A stretch of 64,000 bases of DNA. It comes from Heterotrichella gracilis (taxonomy: Eukaryota; Sar; Xanthophyceae; Tribonematales; Xanthonemataceae). Shown here one piece after another: positions 25,838-45,380 of the stretch (the stretch's first letter is position 1; each line of letters starts with the position of its first letter). The DNA lies in assembly GCA_032358255.1 (NCBI GenBank), contig JAULBX010028824.1, positions 62,001-126,000 on the forward strand, in the 5' to 3' direction. Made by a program: the position numbers and the translations under genes. The notes under the pieces are model-generated. The model was not told the origin of the DNA. It ran no database searches and worked only from the letters and a program-made list of their open reading frames with translations.

Positions 25838-28096
25838 TCACTCCAGGTCAATGACTTTGGAGAGCTTCTGCAATCTATTCAACAGCAGGTCGCCCTGCTT
25901 GATAGTCTGTTGGTACTGTGCATTCTTGGCGTCCGGCCTGCAACACAAGAACGGGAAGGGAGATTAGCATCCCACCCCACATGCAAATCGCATCTGGCAA
26001 CAGGCCCATGCCCACCAGCCTGGTCAGCCAGTCAGCATATATACCATTGCATGCCACATCCCACCTAGAAACGCCATGCAGATGAAGGAGTGGGGCATGG
26101 ACACCCCAAGAAGAGAACATAACAAACAGCAAAGGACACGGGCTCCCCACCTGGTGGTTAGCGAACCACTAATCAAGCCTTGCAACCAGCATGCATCACA
26201 GCACGCCGCACCCCCACCTGTTGGTTTCGATGACGCCAGCCACCTTGTCGATCTTGGCAGTCAGGCGCCCTGCCACAATGAAGTCAGCCAGCTCCCTGTC
26301 CAGAAACTCAACCCTCACCCCAAAGGAGTTTGCCATGGAGGCCAGAGTGACGCTCTTGTAGGCATCCAGGAACTGCAGCGATGCGCACATGGGTCTTTTG
26401 TGTGCAGGTGTTTGCGGTGGCACTGATTGGCGTTGGCCAACAGCTTGCAGGGGACAGAGGTGCATGGCATGTGGCTAGCATCAATGGGTGCATCCCAACA
26501 TGGGGAGCGTGCAAGTGCAATAGATTGTAATTTAAATCCTCCCTTGCCCTTCGCATTTGAATACACAGCATGCCACCATGCGGCGGTTTGAACCCAGCGG
26601 TTTGAGCCCACAGCATGCCACCACCCACCACACCTGTGAGTACGCCACCACTCGCAGCTCCCGCATGTAGTAGCGGAAGTGCGGGTTGATGTATCGGTCA
26701 CCCTCCAGATGCTCCACCAACCCAGCAAAAGCCTGCACACCCACGCCTCACTATTCAGATTATGCGCGTACATACCAACAGCATGCAGGTGATATGGCAC
26801 GAACAACCCAATGCCTGAGAACCTTATAAATTGATTCAATGCTCAGATTAGAGCATTAGGTTGTCAGGCATTATCACAGAAAAAAACCAATAAAAACTTT
26901 ACTTCTCACCGTGAAGAAGTCCTTGTACTTGCACAGGTATATTGAGTTCAAGAACGCGCCCACAAAGGGGATTGAGTCGATGACTGACAGCACTTCTGGA
27001 GAGTCGATGACTTTGTCCTTCAGGGACACTCTATCCAGTGCCAGCACTGCCATGACAACAGTGTAGAACACACACTGCTCATACGAGAAGAGCTCGTTCC
27101 TGTGTGAGGAGGCACCAAGTCAGGGCACTGGTCGTCCATGGTAGTCAGCAGTATGCAACAGCCCAAGCAATGATGCACGACTTACGTGGTGAAGGTGGCG
27201 ATTGAATCCAGGAACAAGTCAGCAGCACCGCTGAAGTTCCTGATGGACATCAGGAACAGCGCCTCGTACACCTTCAACCTGTTCTTGCGCTCCCAGTCAC
27301 CACCCTCCTCGCACAGCACCTTGGCGCGCACAATGTCCTTCTTGACAGTATGCCAGTCACTCAGGGAAATGTCCAGCCTGCAACAAGGAGCCCCACTCAG
27401 GACAAGGTCAACGCCCGTGGGGCTCAACTGGTGCAGACTGCTGCATACCTCAGTATGCTGAACACGATATCCAGCTTTGGCCCAGATCCCGCGGTCTTGG
27501 CTTCAGTTGCTGCATACGCCTCAATAGCCTTTCCTCTCTCCCCGATCTGGCACAGGTACTCAGCTTTGGCAAGCAGAGCTTCCCGCACTTCAGTCTCCCC
27601 CAGGTTTTCCTCGGCATCTTTAATTTTCTCCTCCATCTCTTTCAACCGCTTGTCATTCTGCTGCTGCAACTGCTCCAGCTTCCCTTGCTCAACTGGCCAG
27701 CCCAGCTCCTCACTGACTTGCTGATACAAAGGTCCAGCTTCTGTAGGCAGGAGTGCGGTTGCTCAAGCAGTGTTACACTAATGGGCTCATGTGCGTTGCT
27801 AGCAGACAACAGTAAGCGTACCGTTGGAAACGATTGTGCTCAATATCTCCTCCTTCAAGCTGTCTTTGTTGATGCCAGCCAAATCTGTTGCTTTGTATAG
27901 GAACCTCTGCACAGTTGCCCACAAACCAAACTGAATGTTTCAATGCGAACAGTGTATGCATGCATATGCAAAGTGACTGTGGCACAACACCAAAACAACT
28001 GTAAGTTACAGCTGCAAGCATCAGTACCTTCTGGGCCAGCTCCAGTTTCCAGTCCACCTCCTGCTTTTCTTCCGTGACCATAGGGTCCGTTGTCAT
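25838..28096 (-). CDS. RPN7: 26S proteasome regulatory lid subunit RPN7 (PSMD6)
   Basis: PCI-domain scaffold subunit of the 19S lid. Eight minus-strand exons: 28096-28028, 27906-27822, 27740-27449, 27377-27186, 27099-26910, 26732-26634, 26372-26218 and 25937-25838; 393 aa, close to the usual 387-390. Diagnostic stretches are [85 protein letters not shown], then the PCI winged helix ([45 protein letters not shown]) and the family ending [18 protein letters not shown]. The N-terminus is somewhat divergent and short, but starts at the only in-frame ATG joined to exon 2. Confidence 0.96.
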
Positions 28097-29379
28097 CCTG
28101 TTCCTTGTTGTCTGATGGTGCGACGCGGTAACCAGTACAGAGAGAACGTAATAAGTGCGCACCAACAACTTTGCTGTTGTTGAATGAAGTTACTGGGCAG
28201 GTAAAAGATCCCGCTTGGCTACAAAGATGTAGGCAAGGCTGGTAATGCACCAGAACTTTGTGGCAAAGTGACGTTCAGGAAGACAGACCCGGACGAACAA
28301 TGCAGATACACGTGCTCGCACACACGATAGCGGACATGTCACTGAAAATATGCCACCACTTCCTGCTTTAAAACAAGCTAAGGAGCAAGTAGCGAGTGAA
28401 CGAGGGCCATAACGAGAAGCAGTGCCACCCCACCGCGGAGGGTTTCAGGTAGGTTTTTTTGCCACAAAGGGCAAGGGTCTAACCGTGACTGGCAGCTAGG
28501 CACGCTGCCGCAACTGAGCCGCAACTGCGCCTCTGGCAGATCTCAAGGTGACCTCTTGCTCCGCCAGGCAACGCCAAAATTTTCAGGGTCTTGCAATGCA
28601 CTACCGCACAGGCCAGTGGTGGCAAGCACCAAAAGCCTTGAAGGTAAAGGTTCCACGGCAGGGCCATTGCACCACCCGGCGGGGTGACCCTTCACAGTGC
28701 AATGGTATCATCTGATGCCAAAGGGATGGGTCCATGAACTCAATACACGCAGTGGTACAGGAGAAGCACTGATTGACACTTACATCAGCCAAGCCTCAAT
28801 AAAGCATGCTGCAGCTCGATGAAGTGTCCACCACGTTGACTTGAGGTCAATATGTTGGTCGAGCGCCATGAACATTATGCAGGACTCTGCTGTCACGGAA
28901 TGTCCCATGAGCAATAGCGCTCCGCTAAACATGATCATAACGTTGTTGAATGGGCGGGAACCATCTAAGCTTAGATATAACGAGATCCAATTTTCGCTGC
29001 AATAGTCCACAAGAAACTGGTGCGCTAGGGCTGTTTCTGTGTATTTAACAGCAAAGCAATCGTGGAACTGCTCACAAGCTCGGGCCAGTCTGCCACAAAA
29101 AATCAAATTGCAATATCATCCATTTGTGTGAGCACACAGCGGCAAATATAATCAGAGTGAGCAATCCGCTCTCCAAACCTACCCATCCTACCACTCCTTG
29201 TCAGCCGCACATGCATTTGCATGCCCTTCTCTGTTCAGTCTAGAGCACAACGCAGCTGCCAAACTACCCATGGCTCACAGCCACACACCAAACCCCACCA
29301 AGCCAGCCTCGTTACCCCCACCCCTGCAGCCAGCAAACCCCCACTGCCGCAACCCCAAAAAATGTCTTCCGTCATCGCT
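28097..29379. other. Region upstream of RPN7, one unassigned minus-strand ORF
   Basis: Should contain the RPN7 promoter and the MDH 3' end is not reached until 29380. A 108-codon minus-strand frame (29106-28780) with hydrophobic character (NNVMIMFSGALLLMG) is present; I see no start/stop or splice context that makes it a convincing gene, and its resemblance to an ABC-transporter membrane segment is too weak to use. Confidence 0.35.
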
Positions 29380-31266
<1,887 letters not shown>

Positions 31267-31832
31267 CGTTGATCTACGCAACAGCTGAGAACAACACGTG
31301 CTAGCGTATATACTTGTACGCTTGGGATGCCTAGTTTGAGGGGTATAAACTGCGCCCACAAGTGTTTCAGAAGTTGGATAGCTAGTGGTTGGGTTGAGAC
31401 GTCGTTTGCAGCTCAAGTATGGCAACGAATACTGGGCATCGCTTCTCGAAACCTGGGCGGCTGCTTGCTTTCCCACCACTGCTTTGAAAAATAGGACTTC
31501 CGAGTTGGTCCTCCAGTGTCTGACCCAGGGGTGGTATAAAAGTATGGCGGCCATGGCCGGGCCACCAACATGTTGCTGACAGTCTGCCTGAAAGAGGAGA
31601 GGCTGTTGGCAGAGGGTGTCAAACGTAGCAGTACAGTCTGTTTTCCAACTTCTGCCAAGATCCAGCTGGTTGGAGTGCGCCCACAGTGTTTTGTGAAGCT
31701 GCACCGTTTTGCATGCATGCGCCCTTCAGGGTAACCTGCAGCGCATTCTGCTGAGCAGGTCGATATCGTGCTTTCCAGTGCACCTTGTGCACACCTCCGT
31801 CGGGCACTAGCGAGCCCGAGCTGCGCAGCACA
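31267..31832. promoter_or_regulatory. Shared divergent promoter region of MDH and DHX15
   Basis: 566 bp between two divergently oriented start codons, so both promoters must lie here or overlap the genes. I see TGCATGCATGC near 31710 but no certain core motifs. Open frames crossing it appear to be chance extensions. Confidence 0.45.
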
Positions 31833-37697
<5,865 letters not shown>

Positions 37698-39381
37698 GCA
37701 GGTGGCCCCCACGGCAGGCAGACTCAGTTGCTGCGGCTGCAGGGGGGAATGTCACTTGTAAAGCAGGATAATGTTCCCGGGGCGTGCTGGGTACTGCAGC
37801 GGCGGCGGTGCTGGGTGATGGCAGGTGGTTGTCCAGGAACTGCTTGATTATTTTAGGCGGGATGAATATGAGGCATTGCGCAAGCTATCAGCCGCGGCGG
37901 TGCGGTAGATGAGGATGACATGACAGCCGGTTGTGTGATCGCTGGAAAGATGCAGTTGCTGATTGCTGTGGCAGGTGTCCCCCAGGGGCACGTTCTATTC
38001 ATGTGGGCATTCTCCATACCACATATATCAATACAGTGCACACTTTGGAGTAACAATATTTTTTTTGGCGTGTACACATTCTTCTGCTGTATTGCCAGTT
38101 TTGTGCTTTGTGCAAACAGCACTGAGATTAAGGTTATGCTGAAGTGAAGTAGACAACAGTTTTTGTCGTGGCTGATTTCATGTTTGAAGTGTGATCACCC
38201 GCCGTGACAGGCTGAGCTGCTTATTGAGAGCCTACCTGTAGAAGACAGGCCTATGTGCCAGGCTGAGCAGTAAATTTGTAATGGTCTCAACACCACCAGT
38301 GGTTAATCGCCAGCGTTGGCACTTCACTGCAGGGTGCTCGGAACTCTGTGTCTATACCCTTGGTGAAGTGTGCTGGTACCATGGAAACTGCTTTCTTGGC
38401 GGCATTCAGAAAACTTGCACACTTTTTTCTCGGGAACTTGCATGGAAGCCCGGGAGTTTCTCAGTGGAAGCAAATGCTTTTCGTGCAGCATCCAACGTGG
38501 CAGCGTTCAAAAAAGGGCCTGAGGCGCGTTCTGTGGCCGAAAAGACAGCTCCCCAAAACCCCAGTGTCCGCGTGGCGGTGGAAGCTGGCCCCTGCGTATT
38601 AATGCCCTTTGAATGTCCCTCCATTTTTGAATCGGTCGTCCCTGTTCTAGAATCACGGATGAACTCGCAGGCGGGCATGGAAACTGGCTTCAGAGCGCCA
38701 TTTCAGCACCCCTTGAGCAGGTGTCCATCCTGGCTTTCAGGCAGATACAACGTGGGTGCCCGAATTATGTGCATTTACTTCCAGCGGCTGCGGAGGGCCA
38801 GCCCCCTTCTGTCCGCCCGGAAATAGAACCTGTACAGCTTTGTATCGATAGTCAGCCTTGAAAGTGTTTGATGCACCGAAGTGACTCACCAACAAACGTA
38901 CGCATATGTTCGTGTTTGAAACGCCCTTCAAAGCGCTGATTGCTTAGCAACAACGAGCTAACTATTTCGGTGTTTTGTCAAGACTGTGTCTGCGCAACGA
39001 GTTGTCGAAGTGTGCAAAAGCGGCAAATTCCTGGTGCGGATGTGGTTGATGCACCCCAATGTATCGATTTGATTGTATGAGCTTGCAGTTTAGAGCAGGT
39101 GGTATAAGCTTTCTCCTGTATTGCACTCGTTCGTTCACTGCCCGCGAGCTGCATGCATGTGCATGCAAAACTACCCACCTAAGCCCTTGCATGCCACGCA
39201 ATTCCAGGCACATGTCGCAGAACGTGAACGCCCAACTCCGGAGTTGGTCATTATGCTTTTGATTGCAGTCTGCACAGTTTATCGTGGGTTGCCTGTCACC
39301 AGCCCGCGCTGCGGCTGCCGCATATGTGCATGGCTGTGACCACCAACTCCAATTGCAAGCTGAGAAGGTTCGAACCCCGGC
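37698..39381. other. Intergenic region after DHX15
   Basis: Begins with the DHX15 3' UTR. A 181-codon plus-strand frame (38281-38826) is open but has Cys/Trp-rich, non-domain composition and no splice support; I treat it as chance. Minus-strand frames at 38962-39585 are likewise unsupported. Confidence 0.4.
37757..37761 (+). terminator. TGTAA polyadenylation signal candidate, DHX15
   Basis: Exact TGTAA pentamer 60 bp after the DHX15 stop, the usual chlorophyte poly(A) signal. Confidence 0.6.
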
Positions 39382-40767
39382 ATGCCACGTACCGCGCAGC
39401 TCTCGGACTATTTCCCGAAACCGTGCGTGATTCGACACCAGAATATTCGCAGACTCGCCACTGACGTCTTTACTTGCTCCCCCGCAGGTTGCACCAATCC
39501 CCGGTACCTTGGGCTTCGTCCGCAGCTGTTCCGTTCGAACAGTTTTCCTGGGCTGTGTCCAACTCCAAGGGCGCACAACAGGCATTCCAGCCCTACCAGA
39601 CTACTGCAGCCTCCTGCCCACTGTAGCGTTGATCCCCTCAGGTCACGTCACGTCCTTGTGGGATACGCGCAACCGCTGACAAGGACCGAGTCTAGAGCAA
39701 GCATGGCTACACCCACTCCAACCTCGCCCTGGGCCCCACTGCCTGTTGCTGAGGCCTTCAAGCCCACAAGTTCTACGCTCATCGATATCGGCCGTGGTCT
39801 TGGCCCGATCTTGACCAAGGCCACAGGACCAGCTGGGTCGGGGAATTTTGAATCTCCCGCTGACTTTGGAACCCCAAGGAATGCAGCCTCCATGATTCCT
39901 TTGATGCCCGACACGCCCGATGCTCCAGGCCCTCTGGCACCTCTGGATGCTGAAGGGAGCGCAACGAGTAACACAGCATTCGAGGCTTCTGGCTTCTGGG
40001 ACAGCAGCACCAACACGCCGCAGGCCTTCTACGAGTCCATGCTGCCCACCACGTCACTGCAAGCGATGCAGGGCACCTCCTGTGCCCTGTACGAAGCCCA
40101 GGTGTTGAACATGCTGTCCTCCTCAGCGCCCATGTCGTCTGGCAGCGCCTTGCAAGCCAGCCATCCCCTGATGTCAACCAAGTTCAGAACAGCTGCCTTC
40201 CAGGAGCTCAATGCCCAGCTGCACCAGTCATCAGTGAAAGTAAGCAGTGCGCCCACGCCAAAGCTCATCTTCAGCACAGCCGCCTGCATCATCAAGCATG
40301 CAGACGGCAAGCAGCAGGCGCTCTCTGGATCCTCCAGCTCTGGGGACCGCACCTCCCAGCCAGCCCAGCCCCAGTCAGTACCGGTGAGGGAGGTGCAATC
40401 CAAGCAGTGGGCATGCAAGCTGAAGCGCTCGGCCAGCAGTGCTGGGTTGCAGTGCGCGGATGAGGCACAGCCAAGGCGGTCAGTGCGCCTGGCTTCGACC
40501 ACCTCTCAAAGTGAACCTGCACCCGGCGGCCTCCAGACCTACAACGTGGAGGGCTACACCTCCCAAGCGCAGCCTGCAAGAGCGCGAGCTGATGATATGA
40601 GCAAGCCAGAGGGTCGCCAGGGGGCACCTACGGTGCAGCACCACCTGCCCATTTTTGCGGATGGGAGGACACGGGCTGAGCGGCTTGCGTCGTTCGAGCT
40701 GTTCCTTCCCTTTGAGGAGTGCATGGATGAGTTGTGCGAGGAAGCACTGCAGCACTTCAACGTTTAG
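39382..40767 (+). CDS. Hypothetical intronless Ser/Pro/Ala-rich protein
   Basis: Open frame of 461 codons without an obvious intron, rare in this window. From the second Met (39703, MATPTPTSPWAPLPVAEAF) onward composition and codon use look coding; the first 107 residues may be leader or untranslated, and a GTGCGT donor with a CCCGCAG acceptor near 39423-39487 could remove part. The body is predicted disordered with proline/serine-rich stretches (MPLMPDTPDAPGPLAPLDAE type). The C-terminal 40 residues are different: charged and aromatic (FELFLPFEECMDELCEEALQ), likely a short interaction helix, and include an R-A-E-R-L element. No known domain is recognisable. TGTAA lies 116 bp after the stop. 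Confidence 0.62.
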   Translation: MPRTAQLSDYFPKPCVIRHQNIRRLATDVFTCSPAGCTNPRYLGLRPQLFRSNSFPGLCPTPRAHNRHSSPTRLLQPPAHCSVDPLRSRHVLVGYAQPLTRTESRASMATPTPTSPWAPLPVAEAFKPTSSTLIDIGRGLGPILTKATGPAGSGNFESPADFGTPRNAASMIPLMPDTPDAPGPLAPLDAEGSATSNTAFEASGFWDSSTNTPQAFYESMLPTTSLQAMQGTSCALYEAQVLNMLSSSAPMSSGSALQASHPLMSTKFRTAAFQELNAQLHQSSVKVSSAPTPKLIFSTAACIIKHADGKQQALSGSSSSGDRTSQPAQPQSVPVREVQSKQWACKLKRSASSAGLQCADEAQPRRSVRLASTTSQSEPAPGGLQTYNVEGYTSQAQPARARADDMSKPEGRQGAPTVQHHLPIFADGRTRAERLASFELFLPFEECMDELCEEALQHFNV

Positions 40768-42650
40768 AGGCTTGGTGGAGCCTCGGTTCCTTTCGATTTT
40801 TGACAGACAACCACTTGTATCATATTGCACGAGTCCTGTGCGTTTGTAGGTGGTGTCCATTCATCATACTTTTACTGCTGTTTGTAACAGCCTGTTTGCA
40901 AGTATCAGTGCTCTCTTGTTTGGCCTCTTGTGTTTCTGGGTGATTACAACTTTCAGCACTGGGGTGGTTACAGCTATTGGCAAGCGTGTGCCCATATGTG
41001 GCAACGTTTAGCCAACAACTATGTCTCTACCTTGAGGCTTATTTACTGACTTTTATTACATGAAGCGGACTGGATGTGGACTGCACGTCTCAGTCGTGTG
41101 TCCCATTTAAAGGCACACAAGACTTTAATATCAGCTGCTGGCTGGGAATGTTTTTGACTGAAACCACGTGAACACAGGTGTTTTCCTTCACGAGTCTGTG
41201 TGAGGAAGTGTCATTATTGCAGAATGTCCCATCAGCAGTTTGCCCGTTTCTCTGTTGATTAGGTATCAGCGTTTGTCAAAGTTCACTTTACAGTTTGCAG
41301 GGTTTTTTTGGGACGTATGTGTTTTTCTTCGCTGTGTATTCACTCACTCTGTCTGCTCATAAAGTGTTGTGTGGACTAATCATTATGGGCACAAGGCAAC
41401 TGGTTGGGAATGCCTTCTGCTGTAACTGTATGTATGCAGTATGGCCACTGCATTGTGGGCTGGACTGTGCAAAGTACTGGAATATCCGATTTCCAGCTGA
41501 TGTGTAACAAATGCCGGGGAATGACACCATGTAACTGTGTGTGAATGACACCGTCAAACTGTGCCTGACAAGTCAGTCACTGTGGCAGGTTGGTGACTGA
41601 CTGTGGCAGAAAGCTTCCATAACAACCCGTGCACGTGCACCATCAAAGGCCCAAGCCTATAGGTGCCTGAATGACATGACTTTGCCATATCCACTCAACT
41701 TTGCTGGGCAGGGGTGTCAACTTGCATACTACAGTAATTCTGACATTCGATTGGCTGATCAGCTGGGCTGCGTGTTTTTATGACCTGGAAATACTGAAGG
41801 GCCACAACAGGCTGCGTGTTGTTCCAGCATATTCCAAACATTGTCAAACCACAGCAAGAGCACGACATGTCACTTTCAGGTTCAACCCTCCACGCGGCGC
41901 CAAACAACCAATGGTTAAGCAAGGGTCCAAAATGGACCTGGCATCCAAATATCCACAGTTCAACTGGGCAAGTGTCACCTTCAGCACTGCACATGCTGCC
42001 TGGCAGAGATCTGTTATCTTATATGATCACCTTACAACTATAATTGGCAATGAAAGGTTTCTCCAATCGAAAAATTGGGCTCAGCGTGCAAAATGTGTGT
42101 GCAAGTTGACAGACTCACATTGCGACAGCCAAATCAAAATGCTCATCAATCCGCTTTAATGTGTATGCAGATGCATGGCATAATAATAGCATGCACCCAG
42201 TGCAGGTGAACGCCGCTGCTCTAACCCATGTTCAGGTGCTCTGCGGAACTGGCTTGCTGCAGCTAGCAATAAACTATATCAGGAAAATGAACGATGCTCT
42301 GTGCCAAAATGGAAGTGAACCTGCTCACAAACTGGGCAGCTGCTACTGTTCTTGAATCCAATGCACGAGTTGACCACTTATGCATCTTAAATCTGAATGC
42401 GCAACGCTCCATCCCATGGGCGCACACCACCAGCGGCTGAAGGTGTAGTGCATGCTCTGCTGCTGTGGCGGTGGCGCACTCCTGTGGCGGACATGCTGGA
42501 GGCTGCTCAGCCCTGCCAATGTCAGCATAGAACATTGGCCAGAGAGCCTCTAAAAATCTGATGTCATACTGCGCGTTGTCCAGCAGATGTACAACACAGC
42601 ATCAGGTGCTGTGCGTCGCCAGGCTGCTGGTAGACGATGGCTGTCACAAT
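40768..42650. other. Convergent intergenic region, no gene supported
   Basis: Lies between the unknown ORF and the NADP-MDH stop. It starts with a TGTAA at 40883-40887. Open frames at 41701-42159 (+) and 42263-42535 (-) have no start or splice context that convinces me. A long low-GC 3' region is the simplest reading. Confidence 0.4.
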
Positions 42651-45380
42651 TTATGCTTCACCTGGAAGCATGGTATCCTCTGTGATCTCGCAGGTTGCGC
42701 CTATGGGAGGGTTGGGCAGCAGGTGTGCCACGCAGTTCTTCTCCTTGATCAGCTCGTCCTCGCTGGCAGCGATCTTTGCGCGCAGCCAGTCGTCAATCTC
42801 AAAGTCGGGGATGAACTCGTAGTCACCATCACCCTGCACACAACACCAGAATGTGACACCCCAGGCTGGATCGAATTATGTAATCACGCTTTTGGCCTGC
42901 CTGTATGGCAGTAGATGTGGAGCTGCACGTGGGCTAGGCCACTCGGGTTGCAAAAAGTTTGGGCCAAACCATGGTGGGGGGACAGGGATGAAGTGTGGTG
43001 ACGTGTGCATGCTGTGACACTGCCCAAACTGGCACGGAGGTGGCGCCGCAGCTGAGCCAGGGTATGAAAAGGCAACGGCACAGATCTGTATGCTACCCAG
43101 CTGCCCTAATGCCCAGCAAACTGAATTAGAATATTTGATTATCAAGTGCAAACCAATATAAATGGTTTGCACCAGGTAGCATGATGTAGTAATGCACCCC
43201 GACCACCCACACATGCGAACCTATGCTTCAATGCTGCATAAAATAACAGCTGAACGCACACCAACACAGCATGGCTATGCAATGAGTTTTATTGTTGTGC
43301 TTGTAACTGTGGGACTACTATCGGGATCCATTTGCCTGCATGCCAGCCCAAATGCAAAGGGTCTATGCATTTGAACATACCATGTGTCATGCTGTGCACG
43401 CTGTGCCATCATGTTCAATAACAAACGCACAATGCGCATTGGCATACATGCTGCGCACCTTTGACCTGCAGGGCATGGAGAACACAATGCCCTCGGCGAT
43501 GCCATAGGGGTTGCCGTTGCTGATCACGCCCGTGGAGAAGCAGTCCCCTGGCCTGGTGGGTGTGATGAGTGACTGGATGGCGTCAGCCACTGACACCGCG
43601 GTGGATGCCGCCGATGACCTGCCCCACTTTTTGATGAGGGCGCCGCCGCGGGTGGCCACCTTGGGGGTGAACTCCTCCTTGAACCACTGCTCATCGTTGA
43701 TCACCTCCATGGCAGGTTTGCCGCCGATCTTGGCGTTCACAAAGTCTGGCACCTGGAGGGTAGTTTAACTCGTCATGCTGGCTGGAATGCAAAACTTGCC
43801 AATGCAGTGGGCACCGCTGGGCTGTGAGGTAACATGCATGAATCGTCTAGCAGTCAAGTGGCCTAAAATGCCATGTACAATGCGTGGACCAAACTGCTCG
43901 TTGGCGCATGTGCAAGGCTGACTGCTGTACTGGCTGTATTGCTGCACTGCCTTGTCACTAACATGCGTGCCAATTACTACTTGCTCCTACCTGTGTGGTG
44001 GAGTGGTTGCCCCATATGCACATGTTGGTGACTGAGGTGTAGAACTTGCCAGCGCGCAGCGCCAGTTGGCACTTGGCGCGGTTCTCGTCCAGGCGGGTGA
44101 GTGCGTGGAAGTTCTTGGGGTTCAGGTCGGGTGCGTTCTCCATTGCAATCATGGCGTTGGTATTGCAAGGGTTGCCGACAACCAGAACCTTGACGTCCTT
44201 GTTTGCAACAGCATTCAAGGCCTCACCCTGTAGAAGAGAAAACGGTGTTCAATAAGAAATAAGAAAAAATAATGGGTCTCGATGCATCTCAAAGAGACAT
44301 AGCCTACACACTTGATGGGGCAGGCACTCCCTGCAGCAGAGGGGTGCGGAGCAATGCAGCATGGATACTGGGCTGGGCAAGTTCGTTATGTTGGCATTGT
44401 CGTGCGCCAACATACACAAGCGCACCTGCTCCTTGAAGATTTGGCCGTTGATATCCAGCAAGTCAGCCCTCTCCATACCGGGTCCGCGGGGCTTGGCACC
44501 AATCAGCAGCGCCCAGTCAGCATCCTTGAAAACCTTGTAAGGGTCGATGCCAATCTTCACCTGCAAGACACACACTTTATGTTTACTTTGGGGTTGCTTT
44601 ATCGTTGCCCGCCACCCCAGTGAACACCATCACAGCTTGTGCAAGTAGAATGCAGACTTCCGATACCAGCTGTGTGCCCATGGGTGCGTACCTCACGCAG
44701 GAGTGGGTAGAGGGAGTCCTCAAGCTCCATGGCCACCCCCTCCAGGGCCTCCTTCGACCTCACAGAGCCCAGCATGTGGAGTGCCACGGGCTGGTTCTTG
44801 CCGAAAACCTCCCCAGAAGCAATCTGAAGGGAGCACAGCCGCTTAGTTCCCAAGCCATCTCGGGCTAAGTGGATGTCACACATGGCTATTACTCACCATG
44901 AACACCAAGTGGTTGGAGATCTGCCCAGCCGCTCCAGAAACTGCGACGTTGATGGTTTTCTTCCATGTCCTGGTAAGGTTTGGGTCCTCCTGCAGTCCCA
45001 CCACAAACGTTTTATCTGGAACCTGCCCACAGGATGCATATCAACCTGCATGACTATTGCGTCAGGCACTTACGTTGGAGATGTCATACTGCAGCCTGAA
45101 TATGCCGAAAGCTTCGTTCTCCTCGGTCTCGGGCTCAGCAAGCGCTGCGGCACGCACTGTCAGAGGGCTCCTGGTGGAAGGAAGCCTGCTGCGAACTGCT
45201 GCCCGGCTGCTTGGGCCCAGGGTGCGGAAGCACACTGACCGGGTGGGCCTCCCTGCTGCACGACCGCAGCGACGTTAGTAACGACATGGGCGAACGAGTT
45301 TTAAATAGTACCAGAAAACAGAGTGGACCATCACCTGCTGCGAGGCCTGCACAAGCGCGAGTGGGCAGTGTCTGCGCCAT
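42651..45380 (-). CDS. NADP-MDH: Chloroplast NADP-dependent malate dehydrogenase
   Basis: Stromal enzyme of the malate valve, exporting excess photosynthetic reductant. Eight minus-strand exons: 45380-45335, 45255-45074, 45022-44897, 44823-44692, 44560-44426, 44227-43991, 43752-43459 and 42833-42651; 444 aa. A Ser/Arg-rich transit peptide ends near TVRAAALA. Family markers: [90 protein letters not shown] (catalytic His), [13 protein letters not shown]. The C-terminal extension keeps both regulatory cysteines (KNCVAHL and [16 protein letters not shown]), so thioredoxin control is expected. The N-terminal extension ([15 protein letters not shown]) has no cysteine, unlike land-plant enzymes but as known for Chlamydomonas. 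The exon 2 acceptor is a tandem CAGCAG. Confidence 0.96.

Noticed and set aside
28780-29106. Fragment resembling an ABC-transporter membrane segment
   Set aside because: Similarity is limited to scattered hydrophobic positions; no nucleotide-binding domain or exons nearby.
31267-31704. Long in-frame upstream extension of the MDH frame
   Set aside because: It has no transit-peptide or domain character and crosses into the divergent promoter; the ATG at 31266 starts a plausible leader.
38281-38826. 181-codon plus-strand open frame
   Set aside because: Composition is Cys/Trp-rich and random-looking, no domain, no splice sites, and other frames of the region are also open.
39361-39385. GGTTCGAACCCC resembling a tRNA B-box/T-loop
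   Set aside because: The flanking bases do not form a T-stem or acceptor stem and no A-box lies at the right distance.
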